Assembly (NCBI GenBank): GCA_028564675.1
Contig: JAOVVO010000104.1
Span: 1-64,000 of the forward strand
Length of the DNA: 64,000 bases
Source: Onchocerca lupi
Lineage: Eukaryota > Nematoda > Chromadorea > Rhabditida > Onchocercidae
Direction: 5' to 3'
Below the pieces are notes generated by a model that made no database searches, had not been told where the DNA came from, and worked only from the letters and a program-made list of their open reading frames with translations. Shown here one piece after another: positions 48,130 through 61,336 of the stretch (positions are counted from its first letter, which is position 1; each line of letters opens with the position of its first letter). The position numbers and the translations under genes are program-made.

Positions 48130-48760
48130 CGATTGCAGAAGAAATCATTATTTTTATCACTATATGTAATGCTAATTAATAATTCTGATAAAATTCAATT
48201 TTTAAAAGTTATAAATCATCATTTTTATCACTATATGCATAAATAATGCTAGTTAAAATTATATTTTTGAAAGTTTTGAAAGTTATTTTTAAGAGTGAAA
48301 TTATTTTTATCACTATACATATGTATATATACATATATAAACTTATCATACTAACAAATAATCATGAAAAGATTGCATGGAAGATAGTTATCAGGCGATA
48401 ATATTAACAATCATGATAATATTGCATTTTCAAAGTTTCGAATCATCATTTTCATCATTATATGCAACATGATATCGATTAATAATCGTGATACTGTTAC
48501 ATTTTGAAGGTTATGAGTCATGGATTTCCATCACTCTTTATGCATTCATCATATTAATTAATAATCATTAAAAGATTGAGTGAATGATAGTCATTAGTGA
48601 TAATTTTAGTAATCACGATAATATTCTAAATTTTTTATAGCTTCGAATCATTATTTTCACTATTGCATGCGTACATAATTTTGGTTAAAATCATGCAAAC
48701 ATAATTATAAAAATTTTGAATCATCATTTTTATCAATGATAATAATCACAAGAATATTTT
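48130..48760. repeat. Degenerate tandem array
   Basis: The phrase AATCATCATTTTTATCACTATATGCAT recurs in variants near 48145, 48215, 48300, 48445, 48525, 48650 and 48722, alternating with AATAATCATGA-like and AAAGTTTTGAATC-like segments. Units are about 70-110 bp with larger 200-bp periodicity. No ORF spans it. Confidence 0.75.
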
Positions 48761-51157
48761 TCAGTTAAATATAGATGTAATAGTGTATAACATTACTATC
48801 TGAATATTCGAAAAAAAAGAAAATAAATGAACGCCAATCAATGATGACCTTAAAAATTTCTTGAAAATTTTTTTTTTAGCGCTATTTTATGACAAAATTT
48901 TTTTTATTCATCATTTGCTGAAAGAATAGAAAAACAAAAAGAAATAAAAAAAAAAAAAAAAAAATTGAAAAATAGAAGTATGATGCAATACAAAAGTGGT
49001 TCAATTTAGAACAACGCTCTTCCCGTTTTTATCAAATTAAAATTCTTTGGTATTTAGGTCATCCAGAAGGTCCCAATTCGAATCATTCAAACTTTGAGAA
49101 GAAATTTCTTGATGAAAAGAGCATCGAAATAAATTGTTATCATTCGTATCATTGATTGATTTATTAATAAAGTAAAAATGCTTTAATTTTATCACAAAAA
49201 TATTTTCTATTAATAAAAATGGAAGTGAAAAAAGATTTGATCAGTATTTTAGAGATGGATGTGAAAAACATGCGTATTACTGTTTTTGAAAATGAAACGA
49301 TTATATGGTATAAATTAAAGAAAAAAAGTAATGAAATGAACTTAAAATATTTATTCTTTTATTTTAATTTCAATGAAAGATTTCATTGTGATCTACCAGT
49401 TAATTAAATCCTTCAGCATTTTATTTTTATTGAATTATTATTTCTTATAAACAAATATTTAGATGTTATTAGTACTTGGCATTTTTCCAGTAGATTCTTT
49501 CATTTCCATCTAATCTTTCAAAAAATTAGATCAGCCGAATTATTCGTTTATTTATTTATTTTTTTCTTGAATTTAACCTAAAAAAAAACCTAAAACATGT
49601 TTTACCCAAAAAAAAAAAGAAACAGGAGTATTTATGGGAACATTAACATATGTTGTAGGCATTTAAATCTGTATCATTCTGTTATCATGATAAAATTATT
49701 ATTGAATTTCCTTACTTTCATTAATTTTCATACAAGATTACGTTACAGTACATTATCCTATTTCTTTTTTTTTAAGGCTAATATAATGCTCTTATCAAAT
49801 TTGAAAATTTTAATTTCCAATAAATTTTAATGTAATCTATTCCGATACTTCAGATCTATTTGAATCAAAAATTAAGTAATATAATTTAATGCATTTCCAC
49901 AAATTAGCGTATATTTGAATTTTACAATAATTGTACTCCATTATAAAAGTAGAACTTCCTTTTTATCAAAATAACATCATTTGGCTGAAAATTATATAGA
50001 ATTTTTTAATTATTAAACACGAATCATTAAAAAAAATTCTCTGTAATTATGTTATATTGCAATATATAAGATTTGAAGTTTGATTCCTTTTCCTTTTGGA
50101 ATAATTAAAATTATTGAAATAGATTTTTCAATATATAATACTTACATTATATTATGCTTTACAAAGAAGCAAAACTAATATGAAATATACAAAATTTTTC
50201 ATATTATAATGAATTTGAATTTTCAAATTATAATTAAAAAATATTATGTATTTTAATGGTCCCATTTCTAATTATAAAGTATAATATCATGTTCAATAAA
50301 ATAAATGATGCCACCTTTTCTTTTTCAATTTTCTCCAATAAAATTTATATTTGAAATTAAATCCTTTTCCTGTTTTTCTGAACTAGCAATTTATTTTATA
50401 GCATTATCATTTATGTTCAGGTCAAAGATTGACGAACAATTTTCAAACTCGTAATTTGATCTTGAATATTTTTTCTTACATAAAAGACATGAATAAATGC
50501 TCTTTTTATTTTATATCAATTATTATGTAAATTATATTTCTTTTTTGGAATAAATACACAAACAATAGCTCTTTTTTCCTAATCAAATAATAATTAAATT
50601 GAGTGTATGCAAGATTATACGATTAAATGATTTATTTAATAAACAAGTTAATAAACTTAAATATAAAAGGTAATCCCTTTGTTCCCAACCGGATAAAGAA
50701 ACAATTAAGATTGAAATGTATATTTGGCAGCATAATCCAAATGAATCATCCAATAAACAAGTTTAGCTTCCTTTTTTGTTTTCAACAAAAAAAAAAAAAA
50801 AAAATCATTTCAATGGAAATTTGTCTTTAACGAACTTTTATTTATTGGTCTGTGAATCTTTCATATTTGACATTTTAAATTTATTTTACATTAATTTAAA
50901 TCGATTCAGATTACTTTTTCTGACAACACTTTTAATCAATATATTTTGAGCAACCACTTTTCAATTTTTAACAATTTTTTTCTTATTCCTCCATCTCAAA
51001 CTCTATTAGGTCATCAATTAGTTCATAATTTTAGCACTTAATTAAAAATACCTGTCTAGATATCTTTTGAATTCTCAATCATAGATATTTTTTTTTTTTT
51101 AATAATTTTGGTATTTTGATGTTAGCAGCATGAAATGATATCTTATTAATCGTTTTA

Positions 51158-52750
51158 TCTATATAAACAAAAATGTGAATCTTCGTTTTTGTTACTCCTC
51201 ACATAACTTTGCAAAATCTTCGCTGATTGCTTTCAAATTTTGATACAGCTTTGCATTTGAAAAAGCAAGCGTTTTTATGAAAAAAAAAAAAAAAAAGCGC
51301 TTAATTTAAGCTTTTCATTCATTTTCTGATTTGTCAAGAATGCAAAGCAGAAATGCCGATGTCATGATAGTGTATAATGAAATGTTTCATTCGAGCAATG
51401 GATTACCTCTCTCTCTCTCTCTCTCTGGTCGTGTATTCGATTGCCTCTTTGTCGCAAGTATTCGTTTTTCATTTTGAGACAGCATTTTTGAAATATCAAT
51501 ACATTTTGAAATTAATTCGATACAAATAAATAAGTAAAGTGACAGGTAAAAATAAATCACTACACGGAACTGGGTGTGGTCTTGAGTGTGCAATCCTCGG
51601 TACGCTCGGTAAAATATGTCAAAAACAATAGGTAAGAACTTTCGAAGGTTTCACGATTTTGAGCAAACGAACATGTACGGCTGTTAATATCTATTAATAT
51701 CATACATAATTTTTCAAAAGCGACACAGCAGTAGCAATAGTTAAACAATTCAATTGAGCAGTTCCGAGTTTAAGTCAAGCCATAATCCAAGCTTCCAGAA
51801 CAGTTCGGGTGCAAGTTGATCTACTTTAGTTCATCCAAATTATACCTTGTAAATAATCAAATTTAGATCGTCATATCGCGGAGTAGAATAAAAGTAATGA
51901 TTAATTGCTAATCAAATTTTAGGACGAACATTAGTGAACGAGAGAAGAAGACAAAGACTGGCTGAAATACGTGCCGAAGTAGTATCGGAGCGCTGTGCAG
52001 CTGGAATTGAGGATGCATGGTTGTGAACACGTGATCGTATTCTGCAGCTTCAGATCTGCTTTGTTCTCAATAGATTAAATACGACAGACTGAGAGCGGCT
52101 GAAATACGTCAACTAGAAACAGCAGATCAGCGTCAAGCATGACTCTGTACTCAAAAATCAATCATTTACAATCATCTTACATTCCGATACCACCCAGTTG
52201 ATGATTATAGGTGCCATGCTGAAGTGTATCCAAAATTGCAAGGCTTTAAATTTGATGGAGAAACGAAGAAATGTATTTTGCCCTTGGAAAAATTAAACTG
52301 TCTCAATTCGGAATACCGCCAAAGCCATTAAAAGTTTTGCTTGCCGAATATACTACCGATTCAAAGTATTCTTATCTGTCATCAGAAAATACTCCTGCTT
52401 CAAAATGACGTCGTTCGGCGCAGAAATCGTGGTAACTCAATTCATGTCAACTTTCGATGTTAAGGAACAAATTTATCATAAAGCTGGCATCCTGTTTCTA
52501 TTGCCGAATGATCAGCATAAATTTCCAAAAATGTATTCATCGGTGATAGCAATGATGAAATGAATGCTCGGTGCAGATGTTATATCGACATAAAAACGTC
52601 AATCGTTACTCAACTACAACAGTTTTTTCACGAAAAAAAAAAAGAAAAAAATAGGGAAAAAAAGCAATTTAGGAAAAAGCTTTCAATAGGCAAGAACTTC
52701 CGGAGATGTTAGATTTTGAACAAAGGCTCGTGCTTAAGAAATTTCGGATT
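51158..52750 (+). mobile_element. Helitron D, 3'-truncated
   Basis: It begins TCTATATAAACAAAAATGTG immediately after host A at 51157. The homologous uninterrupted site (63397/63398) shows the same TTTTA|T, so the 5' boundary is exact. It shares the subterminal block with GCATTTGAAAAAGCAAGCG, a (CT)n tract at 51407-51426 and Rep remnants with copies A-C. It stops near 52750 within the inverted subterminal block, about 110 bp short of the CTAG end seen in copy C; about 180 bp of flanking duplicate sequence is also missing there. Confidence 0.82.
51840..52600 (+). pseudogene. Helitron Rep N-terminal remnant
   Basis: Same order as in copy A: the decayed basic start near 51850-51990, then (frames mixed) a HAEVYPKLQGFKFDGETKK-like segment near 52210-52275, KLNCLN, a KYSCFKMTSFGAE-like segment near 52385-52430 and an IYHKAGILFLLPNDQHKFPK-like segment near 52470-52530. 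The CxxC cysteines kept in copy A are lost. Stops and shifts throughout. Confidence 0.75.
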
Positions 52751-53179
52751 TGCTCTTTTTTTTTCACACTGATATTTCGTCCAGAAAGGTGAACATCAAA
52801 ACCATCTATTCATACATTTTCAATTAATTGTTTTAACTACTGCACCTTTTAAACAGACAAATGCTAGTTTTTAAAAAAGTGTTTAATACATCAAACGTCA
52901 TGTCGAATTGCGCATACTATTTCATATAGTAGCTAAATTCAACTGATGAAAAATTTCTTATTAAAATTTGAAATGAAAAAAGAGCAAGTTATCTATCGCT
53001 AATTTCAGAGTTCGATGATTTTTAAGGCATCATTGCTTAAATGCTAGTATTTTGTTTTCAAAATTGAAATTTTGATTTTTTCTTTTTTTACAAAAAATGA
53101 AATTTGGGAATTTATATCAAATGTTTGCAAATGATAGCATGAAGTAAATAATGCTTGCAGATTATTTTTTAACATTAAT

Positions 53180-56100
53180 TAATTATTATCTATCATTAAT
53201 TAAAAGTTTAGACATTAATAAATCATAATGAATCGTAAATACTATCATCTCAATTATTACTTTTTTAATTTATTTTTCTAAAAATTATTTGATGAAAATG
53301 GAAACTTCCTGCTGTTCGATTTTTTCAATGATTTAAATTTTTTGATATTGGAAAAGCCTCTAAAAAAATTGTTCAACTTTGTGGAATCCAAATCCAAAGA
53401 AAAAAGACGAAAGACTGACTATTGGGTAATAGGAAAAATTGTTTTTTGACTTTCGTCAAATCATAAAAGGCATAATAAACTGATCAAAATTAGATATTAA
53501 ATTTTCTTAACACTGCTTCATTTCAAAATTTCTATTTTTTTTTTGATTATCAAAAAAATTCCAGAAAATATATATGCTTTAAAAATTTACTAAATGCTAC
53601 CATTTGTTATCGTTTGCAATTGTAAACAAAATTTAACGATATGAGACACATTATTCATACATTCATTTCATTTTTAAGTCATTTGTGGCGGGAACATTTT
53701 ATGTATAATTGAAATCTCATCCAAACACTTTTCAAATTTCTTTTTACAATAAAAATAGAAAAATGAATGAAAAATATATACAAATGCGTATGAAAAAAAA
53801 ATATTTTGTCTTTTTTTTGATTCGTCTTGTCTAAAGGAATGAAAACGAATGAAATGATATGACTATAAACCGAAAATGGATGCGTGGAAAGATAAATTTG
53901 ATGTTTGCAATTAAATTTCAATATTCGAGAAAATGAACAATAATTTAATCAGAAAGGAAAGAGTGCATATTTATCAAGTAAATTTTATAAATTTAAGCTA
54001 TGAGAAAATATAAAATATGTATATTGCTCACATATAAACCCTTATAAATATAAATAAAACTTGAAAAATTTAGCAACGATCAAAAAAATGTGTGCATCTA
54101 GAAACAAAAGGGAATCATAATTAATCCAATGAAAAAATGTTAATTTTTGAAAAAATCGACAATTTTGTTAATTAAATTAATCACATCTTTTGAGCAAAAT
54201 TACTATTTCAAAGCTTTAAAAAAAAAATTACATTAATTTAATTTTCTTATTTTCTTTATTAAAAAATTTTTTGTAATCATAATCAGCTTCATACATACAA
54301 AAATACCTGAGACATATTAGCAATATGTGAATTTCAGAATTTGAAAAATAATACTTAACATGGATTGGTTAATTTAGAATTTTTTCTCATTAGCTATTTG
54401 CCTACACTCTTATCACATCCTTTCTAATTAAAAATTTAAAAAATTTTTGAGACTAGATTTAAAAATTAAATCAATTTGATTTAAATACAGAACTTAATGT
54501 AATATAGTCATAAAATTTTTTTGTAAACTTTTCTATTCTCATTAATTTACAAAATTTTTACAAATTTTGTAAAAGACGAAAAGTTTTAAAGAAAAATGCA
54601 TCTAATTATAAACACACAAATGGATAGAATATATACAAATGAAAAGTCATTTTTATAATTTGTAGAATATTTGCATCATTGTAAGAAAACGATTAGCAAT
54701 TTTTTGTGCGTGATAAGTGATAAATACATTATTCGTGGAAAAAATGAGAGAAAAAAAGTAGTTTTTATTTTTGCATTATTTTAAAATAAAAGAATGGAAA
54801 ATTAAATTAAAAAAAGAGTAATTAATTAAAAGCAAAATATATATATCTAATTCCCTATTATTGATTTATATGAATATATACCACCAAATAATTAATAGTT
54901 ACTATGAATCATGTATGGAATTAAATAATTATTGTATATAAAGGAATAATTAATACTTCTTCAATTATACATATAAATATTAATTAATAATGAAGAATTT
55001 AAGCAGTTTAAGGATAAATGGAATGCTATGCCATACATAAATTGCAAAAAAAGAAATGATAACTGTTTTATAAAAAATAACTTTTTTTTTCAGTATACGA
55101 AAATGTTATACAAGAATAATTTATCAATTTTTTTGAAATTAAATTGAAATTTCAATACAATCAGTATGAAATTTTATAACAAATGTAAATTTTGGCAAAT
55201 TTAAATATCATGGACTGAAATATTTGTAAGAAATGATTCATTCACTAGTTTTCAATCAGTTCGACAAAAAAAAAAAATTAATAACTATTGATGGAAATGA
55301 GAATTAATGTTCATATATTTCATTGTATCTGATTTTCTTTTCAAATGCTTGGTATTTTTTTGTCAAAACGCTATCAATTTCACTCCCATTAATTTTTTTT
55401 TTTTTCATTTCCATTCGCTTCTTTCTTTCTGTAATTTTTTTCCATTCCATTATTATCCAATAATTTATTGATCGCATTTCGATGAAACATATCTTGCAGA
55501 ATTATGATAAGAGATTCAAAAAATGAGTAACTTTTTGTCTTAGTTTTCTCCTGAATAAACTATTTATTATTCATGCATCTATTCATTTATCCTACTTATT
55601 CAATAATTCATTCATTCAATTTATTTATTCAAATTTTTCGGTGCAAAAAAGCAATCAGAAAGCACGCAGCATGAAAATACAATTTATACAGACATCTTTC
55701 CATTATTTTTCGTGAATAATCCATTTGATATAAAGATCGAATGGTATTGTTTTCTGATAGATAAATCGATAAATAAACGAATAAACTGAGACAATTTACT
55801 TCGTTCTACCAAAAATTAAAAAAGAAGATTAATTAATCAAAAAAAAAAAAAAAAAGAAGTACTTCAATTTGTTAATAGCAATCACATGGTAATCAAATGA
55901 AATGGAAAAAATTCGTATTTTTTTTCTTTTTTTTCTTCTATTTCCAGGTAGGAAAAATTTTTAGTAATCTTCTTAATCTTTTTAACTTTACCGATTTATG
56001 CATCATTCATTACGATATGCTTGAGAAAAATAGATTAGAAAAATATAAAATCATTTATAAATATAAAAACGCATTCATTTTAAAGTGTCATTTTAATTAA

Positions 56101-59100
56101 TATTATAATTTGGAATAAAATACGTTTTTATATAATTTCTATGTTTTTTTCTCAAAATTCTTGTAAATTATTTAAAAAAAAAAAGTTTTCGATGAAAACA
56201 AAAAAAAGCATTGAAATATTACCAATATTATCGTTTAATTGAAAGAGAGAAGGATTGTCTTAATAATGTTTGTTCAACAAACCGTGCAATTATTTATTTT
56301 CATGATATTGAATTAAAAATTGCGAAATTTAAATTTAGGATTAAATAATAAATTTCTTCTTTAAATTTTGTTTTTCTGTTTTAAAAATTTAAATTTCAAA
56401 AATGTTAAATACCGTATACTGTTTTTGAAAAAATATGAAGAAAATCAGATAATCCATGATGCTATTATACAAATAACTATTTTATGCAAATTTCAATATC
56501 TTACGATCCAATTCGATGCATTTCTACCGTTCATTGCAGTGCCAAAATTTAATTTTCTTCATTTTTAATGAAATTATTTAAATTTCAGCAATTTCATTTA
56601 TTCTACTAATAATATTCTCGGATAATTTTCTGTCTTATAATGTACAAAGAGAGTATTTTTTATTTGCAATTTTAGGAAAATTTTTACAATTAATGAAAAT
56701 AAATAAATGCTTTTGAAAGGATTCGAATTCTGTAAAAGAAATTTTTTACAAATAATGATGAAAATGAAATTCCAACAATTTTTTCCTTTCTTTCTTTTTC
56801 GTATGGAAAATTTTATTATCAATTAAAAATTTTCTCTATTTTCTCTTTCTTTTTTTGAATTTATTATTTTGTATTATCAAAATTGATATCTTCTATCATC
56901 ATTTTTGTTAACTTTCATTTTTTCTTCCTTTTTGAATTGATTTATTTTTCCTTATTTTCCTCCTTTTTTTCTTCTTTCTCGAGACATATAAATTGTTGAG
57001 GGAAATTTTTTCGTCATTTCTTTTAAAATGTTTCCTTGTCTACTTGAATCAAAAAGTTCTGTTTTTCTCCCCCTTTTTTTTTGCAAAATTAATAATACCG
57101 ATGTTTTCCTTTCTGTCTGACATATCTCTTTTTTTTTTTACTTTTTCTTTTTTTTTTTCTCAATGAATGAAAGGACGAATAGTTGTTGATAATAGTGCTT
57201 TGTTGCATTTTTCAACGATAGATCATTGATATTGCTATTATGGCCTTTTCATGCTACAATCGAGAATGTTTGTAATTTATATTCTCGAGAAAAAGAGGTG
57301 CGAACGGGAAAAAAAGCCTCGAACGAACGAAGGAAATGGAAAAGCAATAAAATTCTAATACTATCATTTAGGCGAAAAAATGATAGCTATTGTTAAATTT
57401 TTTATATAAGAAATAAATATTTTAGAGTAGCAGTGGAAAAACTACAGGTAATTTTTATCATCTTTATTTTTAAATTACTACCATCCATTATTTTTGGTTT
57501 TTGATTTATTCAAAATGATGCAAACCATTTGAACAATAATCTTTACAATAGATTTGAATAATTTCGAATTTTCATTATTTTTTTCTCTTTTTCATATTAG
57601 TAAAGGACTTATAATAAACAGTAATCTTGACAACAAATGATAATACAGAAGCAATATTGTAATCACAGAAAATTGATAATAGAAAAGCAATTTCGTAATC
57701 AATCAGAAAATTATTATATCAAAAAATAAATGAATAACTGAAATTAACATTAATATGATATAGATAGTAATATCAAATAATGAACTGATATGAATTATTC
57801 AACAATTTACTGATAAATAATAGAAATGATTGTAATTAAACATAAATTAATTCAAACAATAATCCCTTTGATCTCTCGTGATAATGATCAAACAAATGAA
57901 CAGTTCGGATAAATGAAAAATAAATGAATAATATGAAATAGGTGAAGAAGAGAAAATAAATAATTGTTTTTTTATCGACAGATTTTTTGCATTAAAAAAA
58001 TGAAGAAAAAAATTATAAATTCCAATATATTATTTAAACTGAATGGTTAAATTATAATGAAAATAACAATTTGCTAGAGATTTATAAAATTATTCTAAAT
58101 TAGAGAGCCTATTCGATCAAACTCAACTATTTATTACGATGCAATAAACAGAATATTTGATAAAAAATGAAATAAAGTTGAAAGATCAAAGGGATATTTT
58201 AAATAAATATTATTTCAGAACAAAACAATTGACATAATGAGTAATTTTTTCTATATTTCAAAAAAATGTTTATTTATTTATTTCTTTTCATTTTGAAATT
58301 AAATAAATTTGTTTCACACCAAAAAGCTAAATAGTAACAATCATTTTTAAATATTATTCCAAAAAAAAAAAAAAATTAAACAAGAAGAAAGTGAGTAAAA
58401 GCAAGTGAAAGAGTTATGTTACTGAACAAGGTGACACTATAAAAGCTAAAACTTTTTCGCCAGATCCATAAAAAATGCCAGTTATTAATAATTTAATTAT
58501 CTTTTCTGCTTTGCTAACCTTTTCTTTGTTAATCTTCAAATAAAAAAAAACATTTGAATTAAAAACTCTGCTTGTATTTAAATATATAGATTTGAAAAAA
58601 AAAAAGGAAAAAATTCCAATTCACAATAAATGCATGATACATAAAATCTGTACTGCATTACAGCAATCTAAAAATTACTAAGCGAAAAGTAGCGCAAGAT
58701 ATAAATTCGCATTTTCATTTCGAAAATAACTTTTATCGAATCTTGTTTTTATAGTTTTAGACAAAGTAATGTATATGAAATGACAGATATATGATGAATG
58801 GCCAAAACTTAACCTGCATTTTTGAAACTGGAAAAAATAAAATGAATTTAAAAAAACAAAATTTACATTAATCAAAATCTCGATGTATTTCCCCTTTCAA
58901 TTTTAAAACGAAAAAAAAGGCCATAAAATGATGGAAATAGAATTAAATTCCATTTTTTTTTTTTAAAAAAAATGATAAGATGTTTAAAAAACTATTTGAA
59001 AAGTGTAACATTATTTCAGGAAACAATTCCAGCCGTATATTCGAAATAACCGATCTCATTATTTGATTTTTTTAACCAAAAAAATCTACCGTAATCCATA

Positions 59101-59540
59101 TTGGAAAACGGAATTTCTAAAAAGTACTTTTAGATTTAGAAAGATTAATGAGAAAAATCAAGCTAATTAATTAATTATGAGGTGTGAAATTGGAACAAAC
59201 AATGAAACTTGAGGTATTTTCTATTACTTAAAGAGAAGGAGCAAAGTTTGAAATACTTTTTTTTTATTTAATGTATAACAATTTAATAAATGATAATAAT
59301 CAGCATTAAGTTTGCAGTGATAATACCCATGGTTATGTAAAAGAAGGTGATGAAGTTATTTCAATAAAGTTCTAGCAAGAATATGTTCTTTGTTGTTAAA
59401 ATTAATATCAGTGATAATAATAATGGCAATTTGTATTGCAGCTGATAACAAATGTTATCGATTGATATTATCATTAATGAAATATTAATGATGAAGACAG
59501 TGACATTTGTAACATCCCTAATATATAAATACAAATTGAC
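53180..59540. other. AT-rich intergenic DNA, no gene seen
   Basis: 6.4 kb without a supported exon. It includes a T/C-rich stretch (56830-57160) and a small patch of higher GC at 57290-57345, but nothing with codon structure, splice signals or repeats matching elsewhere in the window. Confidence 0.55.
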
Positions 59541-59544
59541 TGGC

Positions 59545-61310
59545 CACGCCAAAAGTAATCAGCACAAATATAGATAGGTCAGCTATGTTTCTTGGGTGGT
59601 CAGCTTCAGCTAGTTTATATAAATAAAAATGTAAATGTTCGTTTGTTCAAAATCTTAAATCTCCCAAATTTCTCAAACATGCGCCTTATCTGCACTAGTT
59701 CAAAATCTAAGATTTCCAAAAATTCTTACTTATTGCTTTGAAATTTTAACACAACTTTGCATTCGAATACGCGCATGTTATTATAAACACGTTTCTGTAG
59801 CTCAGTCTAGTTAAGTGGAAGAAAAGAAAAGAGAAAACGAGCTTTATAATGATGGGAAAAATTAATTTCACAATGCTTTTGGCAATACAATATTTTCTGT
59901 TGTTCCATTATCTGTGTAGGTATAGAGATTATCTGGTTTTCCGACTCTAGAATACGCAGCATATAATTGTTCATGTGAAAAGCAATCCGTCTCCAGATCT
60001 AAACTGCACATTTCTAAAGATTGACCCCGAGCTTCGTTTATGGTGAATGCAAACGCAAATCAAATTGAGAATTGCAATTCCCTAAATTGAGATGGCATAT
60101 TCGTTCGAATCATACCAATGCGAGGAATCTTCACCTTTTAAAAAATCCCATCAAGTTTGTTGCTTCTACGACGTTGCTCATTAATTTTCTTACTGCAAGC
60201 TATGAACCGTTGCAAACTTTTGGTTGGTTGATATTTCGCACATGACAATTGATTTTCAATTGCAATGCGTTCAGCGGCATTCCTGGCAGATTTGAATGAA
60301 TTCAAAAGTTCTGTTGGATAATTAACTGCCTCATCTGTTTATACAAAAGTATCGACGGACTTGCATATGATTGTTTATTTTGAATGTTAGACTGTCTAAT
60401 ATTGTTAAGTTTGTCGACGTTTTTGTTCTTGGCCGCAAGAATAGCTCCTCACTCAACCAATCGTGATTCTTATAATTGGTTTGAATATTGGAAATACTTT
60501 TCCAACCAACTCTTTTTTGAGTTACTAAATTGCAGAAGCTGTGAGACAATAAAATTCATTCTGCATCAGATCAGCCAGCATCTTAACGTTCCCAATTTCC
60601 AACAACTGACGTGAGAATATCCTAGCTGATCGATCACTTTGCAGCTGGATACACAAATTTGTTGTCAATTTTAACGTCTTCACTATCACCACAAAGTTCA
60701 GGCAAGCATTTATTTCTTCCGCTGTTCTAGAAATAACAGGTAATTCTCCTATAAGAAATATTGATGCGTTCCCAAATGGTTTGATATCTTCACGAGAATT
60801 TTGCAATGATCGATCAAGAGCTCCGAGCGATTTTTTGCAGGCATTGTACATTCATCCCAAACAATAAGTTTTCATTTTTGCAATACTTTTCCCATGCCGG
60901 ATGCTTTGGAAATTTTGCATCTTGGAGCTTCAATGTACTACATGTTCAATGGCAATTTCAAAGCAGAATCAGCAGTTCTTCCATCTGGTAGCAGTGTTGC
61001 AGCTATTCCGGACGATGCAAGAGTTAAGGCTCTGTCATTCTGGAATCAAATTGCTGCCAGAACCAATCCAATTAGGAACGTTTTACCAATTCCTCTTGAC
61101 GAATCTAAAGAGAAGATTTCTTCAACTCCATTACTGATAATTTGTATTTGATCGTAAATGCCTTTTTGCTCAAACGGTAGCTTAGGAATATTTGATTGCA
61201 CATACGACAAAGAAATCATCCGTATTGTAATTTTGGTATGACGCAATTCTAAATTGAACGAAGCAACAGATAGATTCGGTGGTGACATTCCCAATTGGTG
61301 TTTTTTAAAA
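59545..61310 (-). mobile_element. Helitron E, 5'-truncated, with helicase
   Basis: Oriented on the minus strand. Its 3' side (59545-59830) has the inverted terminal block (TATAAATAAAAATGTAAATG on the plus strand at 59620) and a CTAGCTGAAGCTGACC tail. The body is a decayed PIF1-type helicase. The Rep part is missing, and the element ends where the second copy of the segmental duplication begins. Confidence 0.82.
59868..61294 (-). pseudogene. Helitron PIF1-like helicase, broken
   Basis: Motifs in order on the minus strand: LSYVQSNIPKLPFEQKGIYD; Walker A region SSRGIGKTFLIG (usual GGTGKTFL), about 61095-61060; LTLASSGIAATLLPDGRTAD near 61020-60960, closed by a stop after LPLNM; VWDECTM (Walker B, WDE kept) near 60862-60842; KKSLGALDRSLQNSREDIKP; EEINACLNFV, KTLKLTTN; TNYKNHDWLSE; and an intact end, FTINEARGQSLEMCSLDLET, SRVGKPDNLYTYTDNGTTEN, stop at 59868. 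Several shifts and stops separate these blocks. The helicase unwinds DNA during Helitron transposition; this copy is inactive. Confidence 0.9.
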
Positions 61311-61336
61311 CTTTGTTTCTTTTAAACAGTCTTTTA

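Larger units (their letters stand above)
42590..50130. other. Intergenic DNA upstream of the large gene
   Basis: No supported gene in 7.5 kb. ORFs here are short, many built on homopolymers (for example 43198-43436, 46043-46243, 47058-47243). Notable contents are the G-rich island at 45549-45610 and the degenerate repeat array at 48130-48760. Promoter elements of the large minus-strand gene should lie at its left side but none is recognisable. Confidence 0.55.
50130..53175. repeat. Segmental duplication copy 1 (with Helitron D inside)
   Basis: Direct, diverged copy of 61337-64000. Anchors: TTTTAATGGTCCCATTTCTA near 50254 and 61450; AATGATGCCACCTTTTC near 50306 and 61510; AACCGGATAAAGAAACAATT near 50689 against AACCGGATGAAATAAGAATT near 61944; and TATTTCGTCCAGAAAGGTGAACA near 52768 and 63585. 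Helitron D interrupts it at 51158. Confidence 0.9.

Noticed and set aside
48130..48760. CRISPR-like repeat-spacer array
   Set aside because: Repeats are degenerate and irregularly spaced, and the window is eukaryotic with spliced genes.
49060..49100. tRNA-like GGTCCCAATTCGAATC stretch
   Set aside because: No acceptor stem, anticodon arm or D-arm could be paired around it.
49219..49407. 62-residue plus-strand ORF starting MEVKKDLISILEMD
   Set aside because: No domain, no neighbouring exon and a composition like random AT-rich DNA; possible but unsupported.
60384..61151. Several plus-strand ORFs of 60-85 residues
   Set aside because: They are antisense shadows of the decayed Helitron helicase on the minus strand.
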